DNA from: an uncultured Bacteroides sp.
GTDB lineage: Bacteria > Bacteroidota > Bacteroidia > Bacteroidales > Bacteroidaceae
Direction of reading: 5' to 3'
Length of the DNA: 64,000 bases
Assembly (NCBI RefSeq): GCF_958445495.1
Contig: NZ_CAUCSQ010000006.1
Location: 66,086-130,085, forward strand
The position numbers were made by a program, and so were the translations under genes. Below are positions 18,797-28,572 of this stretch, one piece after another. How positions within the stretch are numbered: the stretch's first letter is position 1; each line of letters starts with the position of its first letter. The notes beneath the pieces were generated by a model. The model was not told the DNA's origin. It was given only the letters and a program-made list of their open reading frames with translations, and made no database searches.

Positions 18797-21700
18797 TTAT
18801 TTTTTAGTATCGACTTTCTGATACTCTTTAGGAGTTACTCCAAACTCCTCTTTGAAACAAGTCGAAAAATATTTCGGATTGGAAAATCCGCAAGCGTATG
18901 CCACTTCCGAAACGGAAACCGATTTATTTTTCAACATTTTCACTCCTTGTTTCAAACGGACATTCCGGATAAATTCCACCGGAGACAACCCCACGATAGC
19001 TTTTGTCTTCCGGTAAAGAGAAGATTTAGACATTGCCAGAGCATCGGCCAACTGGACAACATCGAATGTGGGCGAAGACAAATTTTCCTGTATGGCTTCT
19101 ATCACTTTTCTCAAAAATTCCTTATCAATATCAGTGGTATCCAACAAATTGAAGTTTATCTCTTCTATATCGGTACGGAACTCTTCCTGCTTGCTCTTCT
19201 TATCTGTCAGGAAATTATCAATGCGCGCTTCAAGCACCTTTAATTCAAAAGGTTTCGAGATGTATGCATTAGCTCCGGCATTATAACATTCAATACGGTC
19301 TTCCGCCGTATTTTTCGCAGTTAGCAGAATAATAGGTATATGGCTTGTTTCCAAATTCCCCTTGATGATGCGGCATAATTCCAGACCGTCCATCTCCGGC
19401 ATCATAATGTCGCTTATAATGATATCGACTTCATTATCATTCATCAGTTCCAAAGCTTCCACGCCATTCTTAGCCATCACCACATGATAGTGCCTGGACA
19501 AAATACGTTCCATTAAATATAACAGTTCTTCATTGTCTTCGACCAGCAGAAGCCGAATATCGCTTACGGCGGCATCTGCCATTTCTCCTTCCATCTGTTC
19601 CCAATCCAGAATATTACTCTCCGCATTCACATCGCAGGTTCCATTTTCATTTATCTGTTCTTGGGATGACTCTATTTCATTTTCCGTATAACTGTCTTTA
19701 TCAATCGGAATAATTACCGTAAATGAGGTTCCTTTTCCGACTTCACTTTCCACGTCAATCGTTCCATGATGCAACTCTAGCAAATCTTTTGCAAGCGAAA
19801 GGCCGATGCCGTTGGTTTCACTTGTCCTCCAATGCCGGCTTGTATAAAACCTCGTAAATATCTTATCCAAATCTTCCGCAGCGATTCCCCGCCCGGTGTC
19901 GCTGACTATAATAGACAGATAGGTATGGCATTCTTGTGAGAAAGTAGATAAAGCTATTTTTATTTTCCCGCCTTCTTCCGTATATTTATATGCATTGGAT
20001 AAAAGGTTAGAGACTACTTTGTCTATCTTGTCCGCGTCAAAATATCCCTGTACCGTGTCCTCTTCCGGCTCAAAGGCGAAGGCTATTTTCTTCTTCTGAA
20101 TCAATGGCATAAAATTGGAATTGCAAACACTACGTACCAAAGAGACCACATCTCCCGCAGCGACTTTCAGTTTCATGTTTCCACTCTCGACCTTACGGAA
20201 ATCAAGAATTTGCTGCAACAGCCTTTTCAATCGGTTCACATTGGCGCGAATCATTTCAAACTGTGGAATCTTATTCTTGTATGTAATTTCCGCATCGTCA
20301 ATTAAACAAGTGATAATAGTAAGCGGAGTAAGAAGGTCATGAGAAATATTCGTAAAATAGCGCAATTTTGCCTGAACCAATTCTTCCGATTTTTCCTTTT
20401 CTATTTGAACGATTCTCAATTCGTGACGCAGTTGCATCCGCCGCTTCGTTCTGTAATAGAAAGAATAACAGAGCAATAAGACAAATATAAAATAAGCTGT
20501 ATAAGCCCACCAGGTTTCGTAGAAGGCCGGAGCTTTCTTTACCTTTATTTTGGTTACAAGGCTACTCCATAACCCATTTACATCCGTGGCTTTTACACAA
20601 AAGGAACGTTCTCCTTTGGGAAGCCGGTTATAATAAGCGAACTGGCGTCCATCCTTTATATATACCCAATCTTTATCTACGCCTTCCATTTTATAGGCAT
20701 ATTGAATCTTGGCCGGAAAACTGTAGTTCAAAGAAGAGAAGTCTATTTCAATATTCTGGTCTTCTGCATTCAGACTTAATGTCTGTTTGAGCAAATTAAA
20801 GCGTTCATTGGGCTTTCCTGTCAATAATGATTCATCTCCCATTTTTACATCTACAATATGTGTCCGTATCCTCTTCGGCTCATCGGCCAATTGCTTGTAC
20901 GGAACAAATACGGCAATACCCCTGTTCCCTCCATAAAACATTTCTCCTGCCGGGCTTTTAAAACAGGAATGCTTCGGGAAAGAATTTACAACGATATCCT
21001 CACCTGCCAGATAAGTAATCTGCCCTCCGGTCTTAGGGTCATACTCAATAATCCTCTTGTTTGTAGAAATCCAAAGATGCCCCGTATCGTCCGTCACCAT
21101 ATCCTGTACACCTTCGGTTAAAGTCGGGAATACATCCGAATAATCTTCAATTTCCTTGTTTTTTTGATTGTACAAAAAGACGTAACCTTCCTGGCTTCCC
21201 ATCCAGATCCGTCCTTCCGTATCCGTACATAAATCTTCAATATTATCACTTATCAAGTGTCCCGACGCCGTATCAAATTTGACGATATTCTCTTTCTTAA
21301 CCCTAAAATCTTCAGACACGGTCAAACAAAATACGCCATTACGCCTGGTACTAACCCAGATATGTCCCGAATCATCTTCCACCAAACCTGTTATCTCTTT
21401 TTGAAGGAAACCTGTTTCTTTTAATATTCCGTGACTGCCGGCCGGTTTTACAAACAATCCCAGCGATGTTACAATCCAGATATTGCATTTTCTGTCTTCA
21501 TAAAAAAATTGCGGATTATTTCCCGCACCCTTTACATATTCCTGCAGGTTTATGGTAGAAACAAGCCGTATCTGCCCTTTCTCTTTTTTCAAAGTATAAA
21601 TAACCGGCTGATAGGAAGGTCCAATCCATATTTCATCGTCCAAAGAGGAATATCCGATATAATTGACGGTCTCCATCCCCAACAAACCGCTCAAGCCCGG

Positions 21701-22873
21701 TATGTCCTTATACCACACAATCTCATCGCTGTTTTTTTTATAAATTCCCAACCCTAAACGATTCTGGTTGATCCAGATGTCATCTTCCTTATCTTTATAA
21801 ATGGCCTGGATATTAGTCGTTAACCCTATTGTTTTCTTAATAGAGGCTAAAGGATAATTCTGAATAACCGGCTTGTCCATATTGATATAAGCTACTCCTT
21901 CATTAAAAGAGGCAATCCATAGATTACCTGCCTTGTCTTTACATATTTCACTAAAGATATTATTCAGTTTTGAGGAGATATTGCTGATATCAATCATTTC
22001 CACCGAATTATCGACTCTTTTCCGGATTGCATAAAGTCCGCGAGAACTGACTAACCACAGATATCCGTACTTATCATCCTGCTGAATACTGAAAAAAGTG
22101 CCGTTTGAGGATAATTCTCCCGGTTTAACGCTCTTCACCGGTATATAAACCTGCTCATCTTTTTCTTCCGGATAAAATCTGTAAAGGCCCTCTCCCCAAG
22201 TACCTATCCAATGTTGTTTTTTATCATCCTGAAACACGCAAAACGGATTGTTTTCCTTCCCTAACTTCGGATATTTAACAAATGTATCTTTTGTCCGGTC
22301 ATAACGAAAGATTCCTTTTCTCCAGAAAGTCACCCAAATATTATTATCCGAATCTTCATAAATGGAATTCACACTGGTAACCGGTAAAGAGCTGTCATAT
22401 CTTTTACATACAGAGAAATCACTGGAACATCTATATAAAGCAATATAAGTCCCTACCCAGATATATCCTCTTGAATCAAAAAGAATTGAACGAATCTCCT
22501 GATCCTTCAATTCTTCATTATCTATGTGATAAATTTCATAGGTTTTCTTATTCAGGATATTCAATCCTTTCTTTGTTCCAATCAATACACGTTCCCACGA
22601 ATCCGCAAGGCTCGTAATCTGGTTGTCCGTCAAAAGGTTCGGAGTCGTTTTTCCGGACCGGAAAGTCAACACGCGGTATCCGTCGTAACGGGACAACCCT
22701 TCGCGTGTGCCGAACCACATAAAACCTTCGCGATCCTGAAAAATCCTCTGGACGGAATTGGAAGGCAACTGACCGCTCAAAGGAAGTACATCAACGGACA
22801 ATTCCTGGGCAGTAACGAAGCTCCATATTAAATATAAAAACAGAAATATAATACTCCTTTTCTTTATTTCCAT
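18797..22873 (-). CDS. Hybrid two-component system (HTCS) sensor-regulator
   Basis: A 1358-residue one-protein signalling system. Order: signal peptide (about 1-22); periplasmic sensor of two-component-regulator propeller repeats (about 30-690; many copies of the type DREGFMWFGTREGLSRYDG); Y_Y_Y domain (about 700-780); transmembrane helix about 789-805; HisKA with FTNISHDLLTPLTII, phospho-acceptor His near 845; HATPase_c (SNLLSNAYKYTEEGG, DTGRGI); receiver domain with DIIISDIMMPEMDG, phospho-acceptor Asp near 1154, and LLTAK; C-terminal AraC-type HTH (about 1255-1355). It should bind a breakdown product of the target glycan in the periplasm and activate the flanking genes. It sits between the GLUG/MG2 unit and the divergent GH43 operon. 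The kinase motif SHDLLTPL differs slightly from SHELRTPL. Confidence 0.95.
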   Translation of the reverse strand: MEIKKRSIIFLFLYLIWSFVTAQELSVDVLPLSGQLPSNSVQRIFQDREGFMWFGTREGLSRYDGYRVLTFRSGKTTPNLLTDNQITSLADSWERVLIGTKKGLNILNKKTYEIYHIDNEELKDQEIRSILFDSRGYIWVGTYIALYRCSSDFSVCKRYDSSLPVTSVNSIYEDSDNNIWVTFWRKGIFRYDRTKDTFVKYPKLGKENNPFCVFQDDKKQHWIGTWGEGLYRFYPEEKDEQVYIPVKSVKPGELSSNGTFFSIQQDDKYGYLWLVSSRGLYAIRKRVDNSVEMIDISNISSKLNNIFSEICKDKAGNLWIASFNEGVAYINMDKPVIQNYPLASIKKTIGLTTNIQAIYKDKEDDIWINQNRLGLGIYKKNSDEIVWYKDIPGLSGLLGMETVNYIGYSSLDDEIWIGPSYQPVIYTLKKEKGQIRLVSTINLQEYVKGAGNNPQFFYEDRKCNIWIVTSLGLFVKPAGSHGILKETGFLQKEITGLVEDDSGHIWVSTRRNGVFCLTVSEDFRVKKENIVKFDTASGHLISDNIEDLCTDTEGRIWMGSQEGYVFLYNQKNKEIEDYSDVFPTLTEGVQDMVTDDTGHLWISTNKRIIEYDPKTGGQITYLAGEDIVVNSFPKHSCFKSPAGEMFYGGNRGIAVFVPYKQLADEPKRIRTHIVDVKMGDESLLTGKPNERFNLLKQTLSLNAEDQNIEIDFSSLNYSFPAKIQYAYKMEGVDKDWVYIKDGRQFAYYNRLPKGERSFCVKATDVNGLWSSLVTKIKVKKAPAFYETWWAYTAYFIFVLLLCYSFYYRTKRRMQLRHELRIVQIEKEKSEELVQAKLRYFTNISHDLLTPLTIITCLIDDAEITYKNKIPQFEMIRANVNRLKRLLQQILDFRKVESGNMKLKVAAGDVVSLVRSVCNSNFMPLIQKKKIAFAFEPEEDTVQGYFDADKIDKVVSNLLSNAYKYTEEGGKIKIALSTFSQECHTYLSIIVSDTGRGIAAEDLDKIFTRFYTSRHWRTSETNGIGLSLAKDLLELHHGTIDVESEVGKGTSFTVIIPIDKDSYTENEIESSQEQINENGTCDVNAESNILDWEQMEGEMADAAVSDIRLLLVEDNEELLYLMERILSRHYHVVMAKNGVEALELMNDNEVDIIISDIMMPEMDGLELCRIIKGNLETSHIPIILLTAKNTAEDRIECYNAGANAYISKPFELKVLEARIDNFLTDKKSKQEEFRTDIEEINFNLLDTTDIDKEFLRKVIEAIQENLSSPTFDVVQLADALAMSKSSLYRKTKAIVGLSPVEFIRNVRLKQGVKMLKNKSVSVSEVAYACGFSNPKYFSTCFKEEFGVTPKEYQKVDTKK

Positions 22874-23128
22874 AGTATCCCATAATTTTTAGTACAATAT
22901 TAAAGCAAAATATATTTTCAAGCAAGCCATTTAAGATTAAATTGAAATGAAACGATGTTTATGAACGATTTTCAAACCTTTTGAATGATTTTCAGACCTC
23001 CTAAAATACCAATAAAAACGGCTAATTTAAAATTATACGTATTTGATTAATTCAAGGACTTTTATAATAAATAGTTTCTGCAACTTTGCATACGAGAAAA
23101 ACAGAATAATCATTTATATTTTTATATC
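22874..23128. promoter_or_regulatory. Divergent control region between HTCS and GH43 operon
   Basis: A 255-bp AT-rich divergent intergenic region holding operator B (22962-22998) and, for the plus-strand operon, a candidate -7 box CAACTTTG at 23081-23088 (one mismatch to TAnnTTTG), about 40 nt before the ATG at 23129. It also carries AAACGATGTTT at 22950-22960, whose reverse complement occurs in the coding sense of the SusC control region. No clear promoter for the HTCS gene itself was found. Confidence 0.5.
22962..22998 (+). promoter_or_regulatory. Putative HTCS operator B upstream of the GH43 operon
   Basis: Plus strand reads TGAACGATTTTCAAACCTTT then TGAATGATTTTCAGACC: two half-sites with a 20-bp period, 12 of 15 bases conserved between them. 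The second half-site matches those at 18651-18665 and 14282-14292. The distance to the ATG (about 131-147 bp from the proximal half-site) is similar to that at the other two operators. Confidence 0.55.
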
Positions 23129-24637
23129 ATGAAAGCAATTTATCTCAAAACCATTTTCTTCACATTGTCAATGAGTATCGTCACGAACAATGTCTCGGCA
23201 ATGTTTTCGCCAGTATCTTCTCACATACCGGAAATTAACCAGGCTAAAGACGATAAGGAAAAAGAAGCCTCTGACGACGAAAATAACGTCAACGAGAGAA
23301 ATGACGCTCCTTTACTGGTCGTAAACGGAACCGGAAAGTCCGCGACATTTACAATTAACACCGGGAATCTGCAAAAAGACCAGCCGGTGTTGATAACTAC
23401 CCCGAACGGATTCAGCATAAGCCCGGAAAGCATACCGGCAAATACTAAAAACGCTAAAATTACAGTCACTTTAAACAGTACCCAAAAAGTTACCAAAGGA
23501 ATCATCGTTCTCCGAAGCGGAGACAGCAGAGCCTACGTCAGAGTCCAGGGTATCGGCACTCCGCTTCCAACTAAAGAAATAGCCAAATCTCCCATCTACA
23601 AAGGAGGAAAGGACAAAACTTTTGAGAATACCGAATTCAAGCCGGGGGAAAAAGGGTACACTGTTGAATTTAGAGTAAAAATAAATGAGGAAGGAGATGA
23701 ATTCCATCCTTATATGGTAGACGGAAAAGGATATGGCATGAAAGGGTTTGTCGCCTCAACCGCAATGGGGGTTTATAATTCCAACAGTCAAAAAGGGTTC
23801 AGCAATCCTTTGACTAAAACAGAAGGAGGACTAGGCAAGTTTTACAACAATGATAACCGTATGCATACTTACCGTTATGCAATCACGCCGGACAACAGAG
23901 CTTTCGTCTATCGCGACGGATTCCCTATCGACACAATACGTCTGGCCGATTACGGTAACCAACCTGATTTTGCCGTTGCAAACGGGGAACCTAAAGAAAA
24001 CCTCTTAAAGAATCCCGGATTCGAAGGGGAATACAATTATATGGACGGAGGGAAATTAGTAAAAGCCGTGGAAGGATGGAATATTGCCATCCTTGACCGG
24101 TGGAACAGCGAACAGTTCATCCTTCCTCAAGAAATCGACAACGAACAGGACTTTAACAATCATATTTTCCGCATTAAGCCTTACAAATGGGCAGGCGGCT
24201 GGGGAAACGGCAATATCAACCAGACTGTTGATGTCGCCCCTAACGAAACATATACATTATCCGCACTGGCTAAAGGGGGATTAGACAAGAAAAAAGGCAC
24301 GCTAACCGCCAAAATGTTTATCCAGGAAGTGGAAGACCGTGAAAAGAAAGTAGAGGCGGAAATAGCCAGTGATACTTGGGAAACGTATTCTCTGGATTTC
24401 ACGACATCGCCCACTTGCAAACAGATACGTGTAATCTTTCAAATTCAAGCCGGTAAATGGGGGGCTAATATCTCTCCCCTAGATGTAGACAACGTTAAAC
24501 TTACCGGAGTATCCAGAGTTTATTCTCCCAAAATCGGTTTCGAGAACAATAATGCCGAAATAGAATATTTCACTTACGATTTAAGCGGCGCTTATGCTCC
24601 GGAACAACCTGAAATTACAATCAATATTACAGAATAA
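23129..24637 (+). CDS. Exported multi-domain carbohydrate-binding protein
   Basis: A 502-residue protein with a signal peptide (to about residue 24). Three beta-sandwich regions can be recognised: about 50-145 an Ig/transthyretin-like domain (APLLVVNGTGKSATFTINTG to GDSRAYVRVQGIG); about 155-290 a concanavalin/LamG-like domain (YTVEFRVKINEEGDEFHPYM to FVYRDGFPIDTIRL); about 295-460 a CBM_4_9-like carbohydrate-binding domain (NLLKNPGFEGEYNYMDGG, WETYSLDFTTSP, KQIRVIFQIQA, DVDNVKL). No catalytic residues are evident. First gene of the plus-strand operon, 11 nt before the GH43 gene and downstream of operator B. No lipobox is visible, so location (periplasm or secreted) is open. Function inferred: glycan binding. 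Confidence 0.7.
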   Translation: MKAIYLKTIFFTLSMSIVTNNVSAMFSPVSSHIPEINQAKDDKEKEASDDENNVNERNDAPLLVVNGTGKSATFTINTGNLQKDQPVLITTPNGFSISPESIPANTKNAKITVTLNSTQKVTKGIIVLRSGDSRAYVRVQGIGTPLPTKEIAKSPIYKGGKDKTFENTEFKPGEKGYTVEFRVKINEEGDEFHPYMVDGKGYGMKGFVASTAMGVYNSNSQKGFSNPLTKTEGGLGKFYNNDNRMHTYRYAITPDNRAFVYRDGFPIDTIRLADYGNQPDFAVANGEPKENLLKNPGFEGEYNYMDGGKLVKAVEGWNIAILDRWNSEQFILPQEIDNEQDFNNHIFRIKPYKWAGGWGNGNINQTVDVAPNETYTLSALAKGGLDKKKGTLTAKMFIQEVEDREKKVEAEIASDTWETYSLDFTTSPTCKQIRVIFQIQAGKWGANISPLDVDNVKLTGVSRVYSPKIGFENNNAEIEYFTYDLSGAYAPEQPEITINITE

Positions 24638-24648
24638 ATAACAAAAAG

Positions 24649-26133
24649 ATGAAGATTATTCTATTAATTTGTTTTGTACTCTCATTCAATACGGCTTTTT
24701 CACAAAATACCCGGATTAGCCCGGGGGAGCTGTGGAATGATACAAACGGGGAACAAATAAATGCACACGGCGGATGCGTGGTTTTTACCAAAGGTTACTA
24801 CTATTGGTTCGGAGAAGACCGTACTGGGTTCATTTCCAACGGGGTCAGTTGTTATCAATCCAAAGACCTGTATAACTGGAAACGTCTGGGGCTTTCTTTA
24901 AAAACAACAGGTGAAGCCAGGGAGGATATGAACGACATATCACAAGGCCGTTTGTTTGAACGTCCCAAAGTCATCTACAATCCCCGAACAAACAAGTGGG
25001 TAATGTGGAGCCATTGGGAAAGCGGCAAGGGATATGGAGCCGCACGGGTTTGCGTAGCGACCAGTGACAAAGTTGAAGGTCCTTATACTTTATATAAGAC
25101 TTTTCGCCCGAACAATAACGAATCGCGCGACCAGACCGTTTTTATCGATACGGATGGAAAAGCATACCATTTCTGTTCAACGGACATGAATACCAACATG
25201 AACATATCGCTTCTTAGAGACGATTATTTAGAACCGACCTCCACAGAAACAAAAATATTAAAAGGGCTTAAATATGAAGCGCCGGCTATTTTTAAAGTCG
25301 GCGATATCTACTACGGATTATTCTCCGGTTGCACGGGATGGACGCCTAACCCCGGCAGAACAGCTTACAGCACTGACATATTAGGGAAATGGAATACGGG
25401 AGCCAATTTTGCCGTAGACAAACTTAAACACTTGACATACAACTCACAAAGTTGTTATGTATTCAAAGTCCCGGACAAAGAAAATGCTTATATTTATATG
25501 GGTGACCGCTGGAATTCAAAAAATGTGGAAAAGTCTCACCATGTATGGTTGCCAATCAGCATGCGTTCAGGATACCCGGTAGTAAAATGGTACGCTCAAT
25601 GGGATTTAACGATTTTCGATGACATGTACCGTTATAAACGGGCGGCGAGCATTGTTTCCAACAATATTTATTCATTGTTGGAAAAGGTGTCGGACCGCTT
25701 GGTCTCGAAACCGACCAACGGCTTTTGCATAGCCGACGACAATGATGAAATAAACATCGGTTTTGAATTCATTAAAACCGATACGCCTGGTACTTATAAA
25801 CTAAAAGATACCAAAACCGGAAGATTTCTGGAATCGCTATTCGGTACTTTGCGCCTGAATCCTGAAAAGAAAAACGACATAGCCCAATGCTGGATATTCA
25901 ATTTGCAGGAAGACGGTTATTACCGAATACAAAATGCCAAAGACAAGAAATATATAACCGTTTCCGGTTCAAACACATTCAACGGGACAAACTTGTATCT
26001 TACCGAATATTCTAAAAAATCAATGCAGGACTTCGCTGTTTATTTTGACTCTTACAAATATAAATATGAGGAAGCGGATATATTTTCCGTAAGTTACAGG
26101 GCTGATAACCGAAAGCAAATAGAGGCTAAATAA
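24649..26133 (+). CDS. GH43 enzyme, exo-beta-1,3-galactanase-like (subfamily 24 type), with ricin-like domain
   Basis: A 494-residue exported enzyme (signal peptide to about Gln19). The five-bladed GH43 domain covers about 22-330: ELWNDTNGEQINAHGG and YYWFGE, then FERPKVIYN with Glu104, RDQTVFID with Asp161, YEAPAIF with Glu210, SGCTGWTPNPG, and YNSQSCY with Gln267. This matches GH43_24 exo-beta-1,3-galactanases, where, as I recall for the Phanerochaete enzyme, an equivalent Glu is the acid and a Gln replaces the usual catalytic base. Residues about 370-480 look like a ricin-type beta-trefoil (CWIFNLQEDGYYRIQNAKDKKYI). Predicted reaction: release of galactose from non-reducing ends of beta-1,3-galactan. 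Second gene of the HTCS-controlled operon. Confidence 0.8.
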   Translation: MKIILLICFVLSFNTAFSQNTRISPGELWNDTNGEQINAHGGCVVFTKGYYYWFGEDRTGFISNGVSCYQSKDLYNWKRLGLSLKTTGEAREDMNDISQGRLFERPKVIYNPRTNKWVMWSHWESGKGYGAARVCVATSDKVEGPYTLYKTFRPNNNESRDQTVFIDTDGKAYHFCSTDMNTNMNISLLRDDYLEPTSTETKILKGLKYEAPAIFKVGDIYYGLFSGCTGWTPNPGRTAYSTDILGKWNTGANFAVDKLKHLTYNSQSCYVFKVPDKENAYIYMGDRWNSKNVEKSHHVWLPISMRSGYPVVKWYAQWDLTIFDDMYRYKRAASIVSNNIYSLLEKVSDRLVSKPTNGFCIADDNDEINIGFEFIKTDTPGTYKLKDTKTGRFLESLFGTLRLNPEKKNDIAQCWIFNLQEDGYYRIQNAKDKKYITVSGSNTFNGTNLYLTEYSKKSMQDFAVYFDSYKYKYEEADIFSVSYRADNRKQIEAK

Positions 26134-26262
26134 TTTTTTCGTGTGTAATTTTCAGATGTTTGTTGTATTTGCAAATCCGGGGGAGACACTTATACTTTAA
26201 ATTATTTTTTAATGATAAAAGGCCTCCCCTATTCATTCAGATTATCAAAAATAATTCAGTGT

Positions 26263-28008
26263 ATGATGAATATTATCAAAAATATATGTTTGTTCATTTT
26301 TATGTGGATATGCAGCCAACCTGTCTTTTCCGCCGGTACTCTTTCTTCCGGCATCCAAACGGAGAGTAACAGTGACTGGGCTGTCACGGCCACGGTCTTC
26401 AGGCTTGCCGGAGAAAAGGAAGTAAGGAATGTGAAGCTCAATTGGATGCAACGGGAGGATGCCGAACTTTATAAAATATATCGGAACGGAGACCTGATAG
26501 GAGAAGCTAAAGGCGATACTTACGACGATTACGGCTTGGCTGTCGGCAAAACTTTTACTTATCATGTGGAAGCGTTTAAAGACGGCAGGAAAGTAGCTAC
26601 GGCGATTTCTCAACAAGCGACAACTTTCACCCCCATTGGCGAAGGGAGAATTTATGATAATTTAAACGGCAAGTATATTACCGAAGAACGTTCCGGCAAA
26701 CCGCAAGGTATGAAAATCGGAGACCTTTATTTTTCATACAAGATAGAAAATACGGAAAAAGAGGCAGACGGACAGAAAACGAAAGGTTGGCTGGTTACCG
26801 AGAGTTATTCCAAAACCGGGCTTGACGGGAGTTGGAGCGTTCCCAGGGAATTGGCCTTCTACCCGAACGTAAAATTCGAAGGCAACGCTTTCCGGTACAA
26901 TCCCCAAACAGGAAAGGTGGTGTTGTCTTCACATTATGAAGACGAAAAGGGATATACCGCTGCAAAAATCTATCTGGCGCAGATTACTCCGAAAGGCCGA
27001 CTTGAGGTAGGAACAATGGAACGGCCGTTAGGATACGACTCACGGGACCAATCACTGTTCATCGACGATGACAACACGGCTTATCTCCTTTCCGCCACCA
27101 ACATGAACAGCGACATAAACATTTACAAATTGGATAAATCGTGGACCAAGCCTGTTGCCCTAGTCAATACAATATGCAAAGGATTGCATAGGGAGACTCC
27201 TGCGATTATCAAAAAAGACGGAAAATATTACTTTTTCAGTTCAAAAGCTTCCGGATGGTATCCAAGCCAAACGGTATATACGTCGGCCGGCAAACTGGAC
27301 GGTGAATGGTCGCCTGTAAGAGAAATAGGCAACAATACGACTTTTGACGCTCAGTTTAACAGAATCAGTACAGTGAAAAACACCTGTGGGGTATGGAGTT
27401 ATCATTGGGGGGCGCAACGGAAATACCAAACTCCCGACGGCAATTTCCCTAGAATTTCCATCGCTGCATTTAACAGAGGATACGCATCAATGGATTATTA
27501 CAGGTTTGTCGAATTCAATGACCGGTATGGGCTCATCCCCGTGCAAAACGGAAAGAACCTCACCTTAAACATGCCGGTGACAGCGACAGTGCCGGGAGTA
27601 AAAGGGGTGAATGCCGGTTGCATCACAGACGGCGCCGATTTGGACTCTTCCATTTATTTTCAGAAAAGTTCCAATGCAAAAGTCGGTACTCCATACATGT
27701 TTGTCATAGACATGCAAAAAAAGGCGCAAATTTCGGAAATAAATTTTTCAACCAAACTTGTCAACGGGTCGGAAGCCGCTTACAAATATACAATTGAAGG
27801 AAGTCTGGACGGAAAAAGTTATAAGACACTTGTCAACGGCAGACAAAACTGGCAAGTGGGATTCCTTATTCTGACTATCGAAGACCCGGCATTCTATAGG
27901 TATTTGCGCTTGCGTATCTATGGAATTGTGAATGTGCACAAAGGCAATTCGGCTACATGGGCCGACGGTATTTATGAATTTACGGCTTTCGGCACTCCGC
28001 AACCCTAA
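26263..28008 (+). CDS. GH43_24-like enzyme with fibronectin-like and F5/8-type domains
   Basis: An exported protein of 581-582 residues. I start it at the MMNIIKN pair (26263/26266), which opens a good signal peptide ending near FSAG; an in-frame start at 26212 would place a polar extension before it. Domains: fibronectin-III-like about 55-125 (VKLNWMQREDAELYKIYRNGDLIGEA); GH43-like about 130-440; F5/8-type-C/CBM32-like about 455-580. Residues in the GH43 part parallel those of the upstream enzyme: Glu in KFEGNAFRYNP, RDQSLFID, Glu in HRETPAI, SSKASGWYPS, and Gln in TFDAQFN, so the Glu/Glu/Gln set is conserved despite strong overall divergence. Gap of 129 bp from the upstream GH43. Likely acts on a related galactan linkage; specificity not determinable. 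Confidence 0.7.
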   Translation: MMNIIKNICLFIFMWICSQPVFSAGTLSSGIQTESNSDWAVTATVFRLAGEKEVRNVKLNWMQREDAELYKIYRNGDLIGEAKGDTYDDYGLAVGKTFTYHVEAFKDGRKVATAISQQATTFTPIGEGRIYDNLNGKYITEERSGKPQGMKIGDLYFSYKIENTEKEADGQKTKGWLVTESYSKTGLDGSWSVPRELAFYPNVKFEGNAFRYNPQTGKVVLSSHYEDEKGYTAAKIYLAQITPKGRLEVGTMERPLGYDSRDQSLFIDDDNTAYLLSATNMNSDINIYKLDKSWTKPVALVNTICKGLHRETPAIIKKDGKYYFFSSKASGWYPSQTVYTSAGKLDGEWSPVREIGNNTTFDAQFNRISTVKNTCGVWSYHWGAQRKYQTPDGNFPRISIAAFNRGYASMDYYRFVEFNDRYGLIPVQNGKNLTLNMPVTATVPGVKGVNAGCITDGADLDSSIYFQKSSNAKVGTPYMFVIDMQKKAQISEINFSTKLVNGSEAAYKYTIEGSLDGKSYKTLVNGRQNWQVGFLILTIEDPAFYRYLRLRIYGIVNVHKGNSATWADGIYEFTAFGTPQP

Positions 28009-28051
28009 TAACTTCAAACGGATATTATTGAAAAGACCGGTCGGCTGTTCA

Positions 28052-28079
28052 AAAAGGCGATTGGCCTTTTCTCTTTTTA
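28052..28079 (+). terminator. Terminator of the GH43 operon
   Basis: Stem AAAAGGC / GCCTTTT with a 5-nt loop followed by TCTCTTTTT, 43 nt after the stop codon: a standard intrinsic terminator on the plus strand. Confidence 0.7.
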
Positions 28080-28295
28080 TACCGTCTCTTATCCTGTAAA
28101 CGTCCTATAAACAGGACAACCCGCCAGTTCCGGATACCAGTTCCGCACGCTACAGCGAACAAATGTTTATATACGTATAAAAAGGCATTAAAACCTTTCC
28201 CATTTCATTTTTTCCCCGTATTATTCGCTGGAATCAAAGAAAGTCCCTATCTTTACCCCAAGTATTTTTAGTATTCACCATTAAATGTAAAGATT
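28080..28295. other. Spacer between locus and housekeeping region
   Basis: About 215 bp with no ORF of note. The only signal is a possible -7 box TATCTTTA at 28248-28255 (one mismatch) in front of the small gene at 28296. Confidence 0.4.
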
Positions 28296-28565
28296 ATGGC
28301 AAGTAGAAGAGAACTCAAAAAGAATGTAAATTATATTGCAGGAGAATTATTTACCGAATGTTTGGTTAACAGTATGCTTATTCCCGGTGTCGACAAAGCG
28401 AAAACGGATGAAGTGATGGCTGAAATATTGAAGATGCAGGATGAATTCGTCACCCGTATCAGTCATACGGAACCGGGTAATGTGAAAGGTTTTTATAGGA
28501 AATTCCAAGCTGACTTCAATGCAAAGGTGAATGAGATTATTGAAGCTATCGGAAAATTGAATTAA
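28296..28565 (+). CDS. Small conserved hypothetical protein
   Basis: An 89-residue, soluble, mostly helical protein (MASRRELKKNVNYIAGELFTECL...). It has a regular heptad-like helix pattern and no signal peptide, Cys motif or recognisable catalytic site. I recall similar short proteins annotated as hypothetical in other Bacteroides. It lies 7 nt upstream of the acyltransferase gene and is probably co-transcribed with it. No function proposed. Confidence 0.75.
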   Translation: MASRRELKKNVNYIAGELFTECLVNSMLIPGVDKAKTDEVMAEILKMQDEFVTRISHTEPGNVKGFYRKFQADFNAKVNEIIEAIGKLN

Positions 28566-28572
28566 AAACAGA

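Noticed and set aside
26160..26369. Separate small gene upstream of the second GH43
   Set aside because: It overlaps the signal peptide and N-terminus of the GH43-like protein in another frame, and its sequence has no domain character.
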